The position numbers and the translations under genes are program-made. The notes under the pieces were generated by a model. That model was not told where the DNA came from. It saw only the letters and a program-made list of their open reading frames with translations, and searched no databases. Below are positions 7,479 to 16,400 of a stretch of 64,000 nucleotides of DNA, piece after piece. How positions within the stretch are numbered: the first letter of the stretch is position 1; each line of letters starts with the position of its first letter. Origin of the DNA: Urechidicola vernalis (GTDB taxonomy: Bacteria; Bacteroidota; Bacteroidia; Flavobacteriales; Flavobacteriaceae); NCBI RefSeq assembly GCF_031846385.1, contig NZ_JAVRHV010000003.1, positions 62,001 to 126,000 of the forward strand, written 5' to 3'.

Positions 7479-9464
7479 ATGAAAAAACTAATTATAGCAC
7501 TTTTATTGTTGGTAAGTGCCACTGTAAACGCTCAGATTTACGACCCTGTAAAATGGAGTACAAGCGTTGAGAAAATTTCAGAAACGGAATATAATTTAAT
7601 CTCAATTGCAACCATTGAAGAGGGCTCGCACTTATATTCTCAAGATGTACCTGATGATGGACCAATTCCGACATCTTTTATTTATGATGATGAAGGAGGG
7701 AAAATTAAAATCATAGGAAACACATTAGAAGAAAAAGGTATTACTGTTCAAGATGCAGTTTTTGAAATGGAGATCAAATATTTTGAACACCAAGCAAGGT
7801 TTGTTCAGAAAGTAAAGATCTCTGAAGATGTAAATAAAATCATTGGTTTTGTAGAGTTTATGGCTTGTGATGACAAACAATGTTCACCGCCAACCGAAAT
7901 AGATTTAGAATTTAATCTCGATACTGCAGTTCCTGCAACGACATCTGCTAATAGCGAAGAGAATACATCTAATGTAACATCAGATATTGGGTCAAAAGTA
8001 AATGATTCAGATGCAAAAAAGAAAAAGAAAAAAGGACTTTGGGCTATCTTTTTTATAGCCTTTTTATCAGGGTTTGCAGCATTGCTAACACCATGTGTAT
8101 TCCCAATGATTCCGATGACGGTAAGTTTCTTTACCAAGCAAAGTAAATCGAAAGCAGCAGGAATTAGAAATGCGGTAATTTATGGTTTATCCATCATCGC
8201 CATTTATGTTGCTTTAGGTTCTGGAGTTACGGCAATTTTTGGTGCAGATGCTCTAAATGCACTGTCTACCAATGTTTGGTTTAATCTTATTTTCTTTGTT
8301 TTATTAATTGTTTTTGCGGTTTCCTTTTTAGGTGCATTCGAAATTGTTTTACCGAGTTCTTGGGGAACAAAAGTTGATAAGCAAGCCGATAGAGGTGGCT
8401 TGGTTGGTATCTTTTTTATGGCTTTAGCACTGGCTATTGTGTCATTTTCGTGCACTGGGCCCATTGTTGGGACTTTGCTTGTAGAAGCCGCTTCTAAAGG
8501 TGGTACAGCCCCAATAGTAGGGATGTTAGGGTTCTCATTGGCAATCGCGTTACCCTTTGCATTTTTTGCCGCTTTTCCAGGTTGGTTAAATTCATTACCA
8601 AAGTCAGGAGGATGGTTGAATACGGTTAAAGTTGTATTAGGGTTTTTAGAATTAGCCTTGGCATTTAAATTCTTATCAAATGCCGATTTGGTCTTGCAAT
8701 TACATTGGTTAGAACGCGAAGTTTTCTTAGCAATTTGGATTGCTATATTTGGTACACTTACATTGTATTTATTTGGTAAAATTAAGTTGCCTCACGATAG
8801 TCCTTTAACTCATATTTCTGTTGGTAGATTAAGTTTAGGATTGGTATCCTTATCATTTACATTGTATATGTTACCAGGTCTTTGGGGAGCACCGTTAGAT
8901 TTAATCAGTGCATTTCCGCCAGCACAACATTATAGTGAATCTCCATACGGAGTTGGCTTTGAAAAATTAGGCTCAGGAGGCGGAAGTAGTCATGTTGGTG
9001 AGATTCCGGAAGGGGCTCATCTAATGGCACCACACGATATTTTAGCCTTTAACGATTATGATTTAGGGTTGGCTTATGCCAGAAAAATAGGAAAACCTGT
9101 TATGTTAGATTTTACTGGACACGCTTGTGTGAATTGTAGAAAAATGGAACAAAATGTTTGGGTAGAACCAGAAGTGTTAAGTATTCTAAAGAATGACGTC
9201 GTTTTAATTTCTTTGTATGTAGATGACAAAAGACCATTGCCGGAAGGAATGGAAATAGATTCGAAATTGCGTCCTGGTAAGAAATTAAAATACATTGGAC
9301 AGAAATGGAGTGAATTACAAGCCTTGAAATACGAGACCAATTCGCAGCCGTATTATGTTTTAATGGGGCATGATGAAAAATCATTAAACGAACCAGTAGC
9401 TTATACACCTGATGTAGAAGAATACTTCGCTTGGTTAAAAGACGGAGTGTCTAAGTTTAAGTAA
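7479..9464 (+). CDS. dsbD: Protein-disulfide reductase, DsbD family
   Basis: The 661-residue inner-membrane protein moves electrons from cytoplasmic thioredoxin to the periplasm. Order of parts: signal peptide (to about residue 19); alpha domain with the Cys pair MACDDKQCSPP (about 125-135); a Ser/Asp/Lys-rich linker ending in a lysine run; and a transmembrane DsbD/CcdA-like domain of about eight helices (about 185-470). Redox cysteines lie in TPCVFPMIPMTVSFF and VSFSCTGPIVGTLL. A thioredoxin-like gamma domain at the C-terminus has the CVNC active site in DFTGHACVNCRKMEQN. All three redox pairs are intact. It is preceded by a free alpha domain (12 bp) and followed by the terminator at 9492. 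Clients could be cytochrome maturation or disulfide isomerases, which are not in this window. Confidence 0.95.
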   Translation: MKKLIIALLLLVSATVNAQIYDPVKWSTSVEKISETEYNLISIATIEEGSHLYSQDVPDDGPIPTSFIYDDEGGKIKIIGNTLEEKGITVQDAVFEMEIKYFEHQARFVQKVKISEDVNKIIGFVEFMACDDKQCSPPTEIDLEFNLDTAVPATTSANSEENTSNVTSDIGSKVNDSDAKKKKKKGLWAIFFIAFLSGFAALLTPCVFPMIPMTVSFFTKQSKSKAAGIRNAVIYGLSIIAIYVALGSGVTAIFGADALNALSTNVWFNLIFFVLLIVFAVSFLGAFEIVLPSSWGTKVDKQADRGGLVGIFFMALALAIVSFSCTGPIVGTLLVEAASKGGTAPIVGMLGFSLAIALPFAFFAAFPGWLNSLPKSGGWLNTVKVVLGFLELALAFKFLSNADLVLQLHWLEREVFLAIWIAIFGTLTLYLFGKIKLPHDSPLTHISVGRLSLGLVSLSFTLYMLPGLWGAPLDLISAFPPAQHYSESPYGVGFEKLGSGGGSSHVGEIPEGAHLMAPHDILAFNDYDLGLAYARKIGKPVMLDFTGHACVNCRKMEQNVWVEPEVLSILKNDVVLISLYVDDKRPLPEGMEIDSKLRPGKKLKYIGQKWSELQALKYETNSQPYYVLMGHDEKSLNEPVAYTPDVEEYFAWLKDGVSKFK

Positions 9465-9491
9465 TAAAACATAAAGTATTGACATATAGAA

Positions 9492-9526
9492 GTCGCTCTA
9501 ATAGAAATTAAGAGCGGCTTTTTTTT
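9492..9526 (+). terminator. Terminator after dsbD
   Basis: GTCGCTCT and AGAGCGGC form an 8-bp stem (one G-U) with an 11-nt loop, followed by eight or more T residues, 28 bp after the dsbD stop. Confidence 0.85.
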
Positions 9527-9553
9527 GTATATTTATCTTAAAAATTTAAGAAT

Positions 9554-10387
9554 ATGAAAAGTTCTCTGCTAACCTTAGTATGCGTTTTTTGCACTTTTTT
9601 AACTGTTTTTGCACAAGAAGAATCTTCTGAAGAAAAAAAGTCTATGGATGAAATAGCAAAGGAAATGTCAAATCCAACATTACCTATGTTTAACCTGTCT
9701 ATGTTTTATGATTATCAGAAAATGACAGGAGACTTGCCGGGAGCTAGTGATCAAAGTATAAATTTATTAGGGGTGCAGCCTCCTTTATCTTTTCCGTTAA
9801 AGAATGGCAAGAATTTAATTATTCGACCATTATTCACGTTCAACTTTGCAGCGCCAGTTTATAAATCTAATGGTTTTGAATCGGCAGGAGGATTGCATTT
9901 TGGAGATATACCGATTGATATTTTATATGCCGGTACAAATACAGAAACTGGGGTTATGTTTGGTTACGGTGCCGTAGCAAATATACCAACCAATAGCAGT
10001 AAAGATTTAAGAGGCGAATGGCGTTTAGGCCCTTCTTTATTAATTGGAAAATTAGGAGCAAAATCTGGAGGTATTTTGATAATTAACAATTCATTTCAAT
10101 TATCGGGCAGTGGAGATAAACACCATGTATTGGGTGGTCAATATGTGTTTTTTGTTGGCCTAGGCAATGGGTGGCAGTTTGTAGCCTCACCACCGTTTTC
10201 ATACAACTGGAAAACTGAAGGTTTAACTTTACCTATTGGAGGAGGTCCATTTAGAACTATTATGATGGGGAAAACTCCAGTAAAGGTAGGCGTACAATTC
10301 AATTACTACATATCACAACCAGATCCTTTTGGGCCTAAATGGGGACTTAGATTCAATATTACACCAAGATTAACAAGACCTTGGTAA
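9554..10387 (+). CDS. Outer-membrane-type protein, putative transporter
   Basis: The 277-residue product has a signal peptide (cleaved after about VFAQ, residue 20), an acidic segment and then an all-beta body. Features such as NLLGVQPPLSFPL, LIIRPLFTFNFAAP and FGYGAVANIPTN resemble the family often annotated 'neuromedin U' or 'transporter' in Bacteroidetes and Proteobacteria, whose true function is unknown. The alternating aromatic strands and a C-terminal RLTRPW fit a beta-barrel in the outer membrane. It is followed after 39 bp by the amidohydrolase gene, so the barrel may admit that enzyme's substrate. That link rests on position only. Confidence 0.6.
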   Translation: MKSSLLTLVCVFCTFLTVFAQEESSEEKKSMDEIAKEMSNPTLPMFNLSMFYDYQKMTGDLPGASDQSINLLGVQPPLSFPLKNGKNLIIRPLFTFNFAAPVYKSNGFESAGGLHFGDIPIDILYAGTNTETGVMFGYGAVANIPTNSSKDLRGEWRLGPSLLIGKLGAKSGGILIINNSFQLSGSGDKHHVLGGQYVFFVGLGNGWQFVASPPFSYNWKTEGLTLPIGGGPFRTIMMGKTPVKVGVQFNYYISQPDPFGPKWGLRFNITPRLTRPW

Positions 10388-10426
10388 TTATAATTTTGAA
10401 ATAACTTATAAATTAAAGAAAAACTA

Positions 10427-12094
10427 ATGAAAAAAATTATTACACTGCTTGGCTTAGTACTAATTTTTAGCGCATGTCAGAATAAAAAAGATTTCGTTGC
10501 AAGTGATGGCTATGATGTGGTCATTATAAACGGTAGAGTCATGGATCCTGAAACTAATTTTGATGCTGTAAGAAATGTAGGGATAAAAGATGGACGTATT
10601 GTGGCCATTACAGAGAGTGACATAAGTGGAAGTCAAACTATTGATGCTACTGGACTGGTAGTGGGGCCAGGTTTTATTGATTATGAACAACACGGACTAG
10701 ATCCTTGGGGTATAAAGGTAAATTTAAGAGATGGTGTTACAACTCAAATGGATTTTGAAGTAGGAGCTCTTAATATTCCAGAGTGGTACGAGAAACGAAC
10801 AGGTACAACTCAAGCTAATTTTGGAACAGTTGCTGGGCAAGAATATGCACGCATGAGAATCCATGATCCTGAATTAGATTTGTCGGGTCCAGATGTATCT
10901 ATGCCATATGCATTGAGTGTACATCGAGCAGGGTCTGCTGCAGATGGTCATGAAGGATGGGCAAATGATACTTCTAGTTATGCTCAAATGAACGAAGTAC
11001 ATGAAATTTTAGATGAAGAATTAAGACAAGGCGCGCTAGGTATAGGTTCTCTCATCGGTTATGCGGGTAAAGCAATTGTTAGTTATGAAATGTATACAAC
11101 TCAGAAATTGGCAGGCCAATATGGAAGGGTAACGTCTGTACATCATCGTTTTCATCCAAGCGCAACACCTCCAACTGAAGGTCCAATTGGGTCTAAAGAA
11201 TTAATAGCCAACGCAATGGCGTTGAATGCTCCTTTACAGATACATCATGATAATGATTTTGGATGGTGGGAAACTCAAGAGTTACTTGCGAGTGCTAGGA
11301 AGCAAGGATATAATGTATGGGCAACTTATTATCCTTGGATTGCAGGTGCTGGGAATTATGCTGCTGCTATTGTGAATCCACCAATTTGGGAAGATCTAAT
11401 GGGTTATAAATATGAAGAGACTATTTACGATCCTCAGTTAGACAAATTCGTAACCAAAGAAGAGTTTCTAAAATTTGCCAAAGAAGAACCAGGTAGAACG
11501 CTTATTGCTTATTCACCGCCTAGAAAAAAATGGTTGCCAGAATGGACAAAAGTTGAAGGTTTTATTGTTGCAGGAGACGGAATGCCAGGTCTAAACAGTG
11601 AGGGAGAATTTTTGTCTTGGGATGATGATTTTTCAAAATATGCAGGGCATCCAAGAGTGGCAGGAACCCATGCTGCAGTTCTAAAAATTGCAAGAGAACA
11701 AAAAGTACCGTTAATGCATTCCTTATCTCAATTGAGTTATTGGCCAGCAAAATTTATGGGAGATACAGGGCTAAAAGTGATGCAGGAAAGAGGAAGAATA
11801 CAGGAAGGAATGATAGCGGATATCACAATTTTTGACGCGGAAAATGTAACTGAAAATGCAAACTTTAAATCGGGTAGTCAGGGATTGGCAACTACCGGAA
11901 TTCCATATGTTTTGGTGAATGGAACGATTATAGTGAAAGATTCTAAGGTTCTTAAAGACGTATTTCCTGGGCAACCAATTCGTTTTCCAGTTGAAGAAAA
12001 CGGACGCTATGAAAAAATTTCAGAAGATGCATGGAAAAGACAAAATCTAATTAGAACCTTACCATTGAGAAAGGAAACACTTGACTCTAAATAA
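10427..12094 (+). CDS. Amidohydrolase lipoprotein, N-acyl-D-amino-acid deacylase-like
   Basis: The 555-residue product is a lipoprotein (LIFSAC lipobox, Cys about residue 16) of the amidohydrolase superfamily, closest in pattern to D-aminoacylase/N-acyl-D-glutamate deacylase. Landmarks are VIINGRVMDPETNFDAVRNVGIKDG at the start of the composite domain, GPGFIDYEQHG, LRDGVTT, VHHRFHPS, LQIHHDND and the closing VLVNGTIIVKD. The usual metal-binding HxH after GFID reads E87-Q88-H89 here, so the first His is replaced by Glu. The enzyme would release D-amino acids from N-acylated forms or act on a related amide, at the periplasmic face. It follows a putative outer-membrane transporter and ends at a strong terminator. 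The substrate is inferred from family only. Confidence 0.78.
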   Translation: MKKIITLLGLVLIFSACQNKKDFVASDGYDVVIINGRVMDPETNFDAVRNVGIKDGRIVAITESDISGSQTIDATGLVVGPGFIDYEQHGLDPWGIKVNLRDGVTTQMDFEVGALNIPEWYEKRTGTTQANFGTVAGQEYARMRIHDPELDLSGPDVSMPYALSVHRAGSAADGHEGWANDTSSYAQMNEVHEILDEELRQGALGIGSLIGYAGKAIVSYEMYTTQKLAGQYGRVTSVHHRFHPSATPPTEGPIGSKELIANAMALNAPLQIHHDNDFGWWETQELLASARKQGYNVWATYYPWIAGAGNYAAAIVNPPIWEDLMGYKYEETIYDPQLDKFVTKEEFLKFAKEEPGRTLIAYSPPRKKWLPEWTKVEGFIVAGDGMPGLNSEGEFLSWDDDFSKYAGHPRVAGTHAAVLKIAREQKVPLMHSLSQLSYWPAKFMGDTGLKVMQERGRIQEGMIADITIFDAENVTENANFKSGSQGLATTGIPYVLVNGTIIVKDSKVLKDVFPGQPIRFPVEENGRYEKISEDAWKRQNLIRTLPLRKETLDSK

Positions 12095-12116
12095 AATCAC
12101 AGATTTAACGAATAAT

Positions 12117-12148
12117 AAAAAACCTCCTGAAATTTCAGGAGGTTTTTT
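12117..12148. terminator. Bidirectional hairpin terminator
   Basis: A perfect 32-bp palindrome with arms AAAAAACCTCCTGAAA and TTTCAGGAGGTTTTTT. It serves the convergent genes ending at 12094 (+) and 12168 (-). Confidence 0.9.
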
Positions 12149-12167
12149 ATTTTAGAATAAATTGAAA

Positions 12168-12839
12168 TTATTTATTAAAATCTGCTACAATTTTTTCTAC
12201 GTATTTGCTCGCAATCTTATCAATGTTTTTTGGATCCTTAACCTTTGTGGTTACAATTCCAATAATTTGTTCATCTGCCGGTAAATCCATATTGTAAATA
12301 ACCGTTTCTAAAACATAAGTAGTAGATTTTGTTACAGAATAACCTGGCGAAGAGACAATTCCGTAGGTAGAATAGGACATAGGGTGTGCATAGTAGCCGT
12401 AAAACCCGCCATAATAACTTGGGTACATGGCACTATAAGGCATTCCGGTATAATAACCGCCACCATATTCAGAAACCGTTGTAGAAGTTTGCTTGTCTTT
12501 TAAAACAGTTAGAATAATTCCGTTAAATTTTTGCTCTTCTAAAATCAATTTTACATTATTCATTCGCTCTTCGGTCATCTCAGCATTTGGGTTCATTGTA
12601 GGAAATTTCTTATAACTCTCCGTTGCTTTAATGCCTTTAGAACGCACTTGTTTCGCAATTTCTTGCTCAAATGGAACACGCGCCGTTAGGTTGGCCGTTC
12701 TAGCAATTACTAAAATATTTTTATCGTTTATAGTACTTGCCTTTTCAGATTTCCATGAACCTAAAACTTTAACGCTGTTACAGCTGCTAAATATTAGTAG
12801 TGTAGTTAACACAAGTAGGCTAGTTGTTAATTTTTTCAT
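12168..12839 (-). CDS. Putative lipoprotein with Gly/Tyr-rich segment
   Basis: The 223-residue product has a lipoprotein signal peptide (LLIFSSC, Cys about residue 20). A first region, SVKVLGSWKSEKASTIN..NILVIARTANLTARVPFEQEI, looks like an alpha/beta fold as in DUF4136-type lipoproteins. A middle Gly/Tyr/Pro/Met-rich stretch follows (GGGYYTGMPYSAMYPSYYGG), then a region with YVLETVIYNMDL typical of the same group. I do not know its function; it probably sits on the periplasmic face of a membrane. In minus orientation a TATTTTTG -7 box (12865-12872) and a TGACA/TGTCA inverted repeat (12904-12919) precede it. It is alone in its transcript, with the bidirectional terminator 20 bp past its end. 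Confidence 0.7.
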   Translation of the reverse strand: MKKLTTSLLVLTTLLIFSSCNSVKVLGSWKSEKASTINDKNILVIARTANLTARVPFEQEIAKQVRSKGIKATESYKKFPTMNPNAEMTEERMNNVKLILEEQKFNGIILTVLKDKQTSTTVSEYGGGYYTGMPYSAMYPSYYGGFYGYYAHPMSYSTYGIVSSPGYSVTKSTTYVLETVIYNMDLPADEQIIGIVTTKVKDPKNIDKIASKYVEKIVADFNK

Positions 12840-12864
12840 TTTTGATTTTTAGAATTACGAAAAG

Positions 12865-12919
12865 CAAAAATACACTAATTTTTATTTACGGAATTGATAA
12901 AAATGACATGCTTTTGTCA
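12865..12919 (-). promoter_or_regulatory. Promoter with GACA/TGTC inverted repeat
   Basis: On the minus strand TATTTTTG (12865-12872) matches the Bacteroidetes -7 box. Upstream at 12904-12919 is TGACA-N6-TGTCA, an inverted repeat also found, in variant form, ahead of the genes at 16369 and 21090. Confidence 0.5.
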
Positions 12920-12996
12920 GTATTTAAAAGCATCTCGTGCGTAGCCCATTTTATTTTTTTAGTTTTAGCAAAATTCAATCATCAATTTTACATTAC

Positions 12997-13878
12997 ATGG
13001 ATAGAAGAAACGTACTTAAAAATATTTCATTAGGAGCAGGCGCATTGGCAGTCGGCGGATTAACAACATCATTAACAACCCCAAACACCGATTTAAAAAT
13101 GAGTCCATTAAAATTAAAAGGAAATATCAATCATTCGGCATGTCGTTGGTGTTATAGTGGAATTGAATTGGAAGAATTGGCTGAAAAATCAGCGGATATA
13201 GGATTGAAAGGGTTGGATTTGTTAACTCCAAATGAATGGGCTATTGCAATTAAATATGGTTTAGAATGTTCTCTAGGAACAGATAAGTTTGCCAATATTA
13301 TTCATGGATTTAACGAGCCAAAAAATCATAAAGAATTACAAGAAAAGTACACTGGATTAATTGATAAAGCTGCGGATGCAGGGGTAAAACAAGTTATTGT
13401 ATTTTCAGGGAATAGACATGGAATGGATGACGCAGTTGGTTTAGAAAACTGTGCAGTTGGTTTAGAAGCTTTGGTTAAGCAAGGTGAAAAGCGCGGTGTT
13501 ACTTTGGTAATGGAGTTGTTGAATAGTAAAGTAAACCATAAGGACTATATGTGTGATACCTCTCCTTGGGGAGTGCAATTAGTAGAGAAAATTGGTTCGG
13601 AGAATTTTGGACTACTTTATGATATCTACCATATGCAAATAATGGAAGGCGATGTAATTTCAACGATTAGAAAATACAATAAGTATTATTCGCATTATCA
13701 TACTGGAGGTGTTCCTGGGCGTAATGAAATTAATGATTCTCAAGAGTTAAATTATCCGGCTATTATGAAAGCTATTGTTGCAACCGGATTTAAAGGCTAT
13801 GTAGCTCAAGAATTTATTCCGACTTATGATGATAAGATTGCTGCTTTAAGAGAAGGGATTACTATCTGTGATGTGTAA
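12997..13878 (+). CDS. Tat-exported TIM-barrel protein, hydroxypyruvate isomerase-like
   Basis: The start at 12997 is chosen over the upstream GTG at 12937 because it opens a clean twin-arginine signal, MDRRNVLKNISLGAGALAVG. The 293-residue product then shows the xylose isomerase-like TIM barrel of the hydroxypyruvate isomerase (Hyi) group: NHSACRWCYSG, ADIGLKGLDLL, GVKQVIVFSGNRHGMDD, LVMELLNSKVNH, FGLLYDIYHMQIMEGD and GYVAQEFIPTYDD. The Glu, Asp-His and Glu metal positions look intact. Exported Bacteroidetes members with this layout usually act on unknown carbohydrates, so 'hydroxypyruvate isomerase' should be read as a fold label. It stands alone, 81 bp before a porin gene. Confidence 0.8.
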   Translation: MDRRNVLKNISLGAGALAVGGLTTSLTTPNTDLKMSPLKLKGNINHSACRWCYSGIELEELAEKSADIGLKGLDLLTPNEWAIAIKYGLECSLGTDKFANIIHGFNEPKNHKELQEKYTGLIDKAADAGVKQVIVFSGNRHGMDDAVGLENCAVGLEALVKQGEKRGVTLVMELLNSKVNHKDYMCDTSPWGVQLVEKIGSENFGLLYDIYHMQIMEGDVISTIRKYNKYYSHYHTGGVPGRNEINDSQELNYPAIMKAIVATGFKGYVAQEFIPTYDDKIAALREGITICDV

Positions 13879-13958
13879 AGTCTTTTCAAGAATAATAACT
13901 GATTTGCATTAAAATCATTTTAGTAAATTTACAATACCAAATTGTAAACATTGCTATT

Positions 13959-15191
13959 ATGAAAAAAGCACTACTATTTATTGGCGCGATATTAATCGGG
14001 TTTACCTCATATGCTCAAGAACGTTATTTAACTGTGAGATCAAACGACTCTCTTCATGGACAACCTAAGTTCAAAGCAAGTTTAGGAGCGAATATTAAAT
14101 TGAACGGTTACTATGATGTTTTTGGCGGATTACAGGGCAATGATACTTTTAATGTAGGTCAAATTGATGTATTTGGTGACGATGATTCTGGTAGTTTTGG
14201 TATGGATATGTATCAATCTCAATTGAAGTTTGAAACAACTTTAATGGAGAAAAATGGAAAAGAAATTTATGCGATTGTCGAGTTTGATTTTTGGGGAGGA
14301 AATGGGCAAATGCGCTTGCGAAAAGCTTATGTAGAATTTGCGAATTGGCAAATAGGACAGGGCTGGGCCTCATTTGGAGATGAAGCTTTATGGCCAAACA
14401 TTATGGAATGGGAAGGTCCTCCATCTGGAGTTTGGGTACGGTCACCTCATATTAAGTATTTTAATACTATTGGAGGAAACCCAGATTGGCGATTTATTTT
14501 AGCCTTAGACGCTCCGCAATCTGATTATAATAAGTACGGAGAAATAGAGCCATTAGTAGATGATGCCCATCAAACTACGCCAGATTTTATTGCTGGTGTT
14601 AAGCATGAGAAAGAATGGGGGCATATTCGTTTTGCATCTATGATTCGAAGTATCAATTATAAATTTAATGATGTAAAAGACAACTTTATTGGGTATGGGT
14701 TTTCTTTCTCGGGAATGCTAAAAAAAGATAGAAATAACTTCCAATATCAATTTACAGGAGGTAAAGGAATTACTGCATACATTACCAGTGTAGCAGGATT
14801 TGGATATGATGGGTTTCCAACTTCTGATGGGAATTTTGAGGCAACGCCATCTTATGGTGGTTGGGCATCATATGAACATTTTTGGACTCCAAAGATTCAT
14901 ACAAATTTTGTGTTAGGTTATACTCGTTATTATACGAATGATATTGCTAGATTAATTTACGACGGAGATACTGATGATATCGCTCTTATAAACGGTGATA
15001 TTGATAATAAACACGGCTATGGTATTGTAAACATAATGTACGACCCTTTTGAAAGAATGACCTTTGGTTTGGAATTAGATTATGGATCTAAAACACTTGA
15101 TGTTAATGGTACTTTAAACGGAAATGAAATAATAGATGACAAAACTAGAGACGCCATGCGTATAAGTTTTGGGTTGATGTTCTATTTCTAA
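13959..15191 (+). CDS. Outer-membrane porin (phosphate-selective/DcaP-like type)
   Basis: The 410-residue product has a signal peptide ending YAQ (about residue 19) followed by amphipathic strands rich in Gly and aromatics. Landmarks are GANIKLNGYYDVFGG, DMYQSQLKFETTL, MRLRKAYVEFANWQIGQGWASFGD, GEIEPLVDD and a terminal MRISFGLMFYF, where the final Phe fits a BAM-recognised beta-signal. The pattern matches DcaP-like and phosphate-selective trimeric porins that admit small acidic or aromatic solutes. The substrate is not readable from sequence. It has a TAAATTTA box 40 bp upstream that resembles a -7 element, and converges on doxX with a gap of only 9 bp and no hairpin. Confidence 0.75.
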   Translation: MKKALLFIGAILIGFTSYAQERYLTVRSNDSLHGQPKFKASLGANIKLNGYYDVFGGLQGNDTFNVGQIDVFGDDDSGSFGMDMYQSQLKFETTLMEKNGKEIYAIVEFDFWGGNGQMRLRKAYVEFANWQIGQGWASFGDEALWPNIMEWEGPPSGVWVRSPHIKYFNTIGGNPDWRFILALDAPQSDYNKYGEIEPLVDDAHQTTPDFIAGVKHEKEWGHIRFASMIRSINYKFNDVKDNFIGYGFSFSGMLKKDRNNFQYQFTGGKGITAYITSVAGFGYDGFPTSDGNFEATPSYGGWASYEHFWTPKIHTNFVLGYTRYYTNDIARLIYDGDTDDIALINGDIDNKHGYGIVNIMYDPFERMTFGLELDYGSKTLDVNGTLNGNEIIDDKTRDAMRISFGLMFYF

Positions 15192-15200
15192 CGTTGTTTC

Positions 15201-15629
15201 CTAAGCTTGCATTTTTAGATCGTAATCCAGAGAGTGTTTTCCTGAACCATAAAGGATAAAGAAAATAGAAACTAGGAATACTAAAGACGATTCTAATAAA
15301 TTTTGAGGATGAATCGTTCCGAAAAAATTTAAAGTTACAGCTCCTATAAAAATAGGAAGTTGAACAATTAGAGATAGTCTGGTTAATAGGCCAAACACTA
15401 ACATTAGACCTCCTACAAAATGGAACATGCCAACATAATGTACAGACCACATTAGGGCAGAGAAACTATCAAATTGCATTTCATTTAATAATTCCACAAG
15501 AAAACTCGGGTTCCTAAAAAAGAAGATTCCTTTGTAAATTAAAAAAACACCAAGCGAAATTCTTAAAATGTCAATAGGGTAATAGGCATGCGAATTAGCC
15601 CATTTGTTTAATTTTTTTATCAGTCTCAT
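15201..15629 (-). CDS. DoxX family membrane protein
   Basis: The 142-residue protein has four hydrophobic helices. It shows the DoxX hallmarks RISLGVFLIYKGIFFF near the start, a central HYVGMFHFVGGLMLVFGLLTR and a final IFFILYGSGKHSLDYD. DoxX proteins are small inner-membrane proteins linked in different bacteria to quinone- or thiosulfate-related redox chemistry and to oxidative stress, but their activity is largely undefined. It is monocistronic and convergent with the porin gene. The 215-bp gap before the next gene holds a terminator (15798-15831) and otherwise no ORF. Confidence 0.85.
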   Translation of the reverse strand: MRLIKKLNKWANSHAYYPIDILRISLGVFLIYKGIFFFRNPSFLVELLNEMQFDSFSALMWSVHYVGMFHFVGGLMLVFGLLTRLSLIVQLPIFIGAVTLNFFGTIHPQNLLESSLVFLVSIFFILYGSGKHSLDYDLKMQA

Positions 15630-15797
15630 AACAAAAGAGTTTAATTAAACTTATAGAGGTGCTCATAATGTAAGAAAAAAAACACTGATATACAAGTGTT
15701 TATGTTAAGAGGGTGTCCCTCTTAAATTAAAAATATTCTATTGATAGAATAGAAGCTATTGTTTAGGTGCTCTGTTGTTTTTGTAATTTTTGAAAAT

Positions 15798-15831
15798 AAA
15801 AAAAGGGAGATCATTTGACCTCCCTTTTTTT
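15798..15831 (-). terminator. Terminator after the glycine-zipper gene
   Basis: A GGGAG/CTCCC stem, extended by TCA/TGA around an A-C mismatch, is flanked by seven A on one side and seven T on the other. It lies 14 bp past the minus-strand stop at 15845. Confidence 0.8.
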
Positions 15832-15844
15832 CGATTACTATTTC

Positions 15845-16369
15845 TTATTTTATACTGTATCCTTTAGACTCTACACATAAAGTATATGCTTTTTTGTAAT
15901 CATCTAAAAGTGCTGTTTTTTTGCTTTCAACAGCTTGCTGATTTGCGGCTTCTTGCTGTGCTGCTTGTTGTTTAGAAGCACGTCTTCCTCTTAAACCTCC
16001 TACAATTGCTCCATATGCTGCTCCATCACCAGCATCTCCAGAGATAGAGCCAATTGCTGCGCCTGCAGCGGCACCTCTTGCAGCACCACGTACAGCACTA
16101 CCATCTGGTCCTTTTTCAACTGGGGCTGCAGTAACCGTTGGAGGATTCAATGGATCGTATCCCGATTGCTCCTTTGCCCATAAAAAACAGTCAGACTCGT
16201 CTTTTTGAGTTTGTGTTACGTCTTGTCCGTTGTTTGGTATAATATAAAAACCTAAACTTTTAGAAATCCCTTGAGAAGGCGGAGGAGTAGTGGTTGTAGT
16301 TGATTGTGCATTACTATTACCAAATGCAAATAATCCTAAGGCTAAGATTGATAATTTTAAATATTTCAT
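15845..16369 (-). CDS. Glycine-zipper family envelope protein
   Basis: The 174-residue product has a signal peptide (to about NAQ, residue 22), a Thr/Pro-rich stretch and a YMGG-like glycine zipper near residues 95-130 (RGAARGAAAGAAIGSISG, then GAAYGAIVGG). An Ala/Gln-rich helix (QQAAQQEAANQQAV) and a C-terminal YKKAYTLCVESKGYSIK follow. Glycine zippers of this type form tight helical hairpins and often associate with the outer membrane; the helical tail suggests oligomerisation. DESDCFLWAKEQSGYDP and the terminal CVESKGY match many small envelope proteins of unknown role. It has its own TATATTTG promoter with an upstream inverted repeat (16401-16445), so it is likely a regulated single-gene unit. 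Confidence 0.75.
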   Translation of the reverse strand: MKYLKLSILALGLFAFGNSNAQSTTTTTPPPSQGISKSLGFYIIPNNGQDVTQTQKDESDCFLWAKEQSGYDPLNPPTVTAAPVEKGPDGSAVRGAARGAAAGAAIGSISGDAGDGAAYGAIVGGLRGRRASKQQAAQQEAANQQAVESKKTALLDDYKKAYTLCVESKGYSIK

Positions 16370-16400
16370 AATTTCTTTAATTTTTAAGTTATTGATAGTT

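Noticed and set aside
9478..9497. TTGACA-like sequence with GAAGTC before the dsbD terminator as another copy of the GACA/TGTC repeat
   Set aside because: It overlaps the terminator stem, is not followed by a -7 box at the right distance, and the symmetry is poor.
12937..12996. Upstream GTG start for the TIM-barrel gene
   Set aside because: It adds 20 residues ahead of the twin-arginine signal MDRRNVLKN, which must be N-terminal to work; the ATG at 12997 is preferred.
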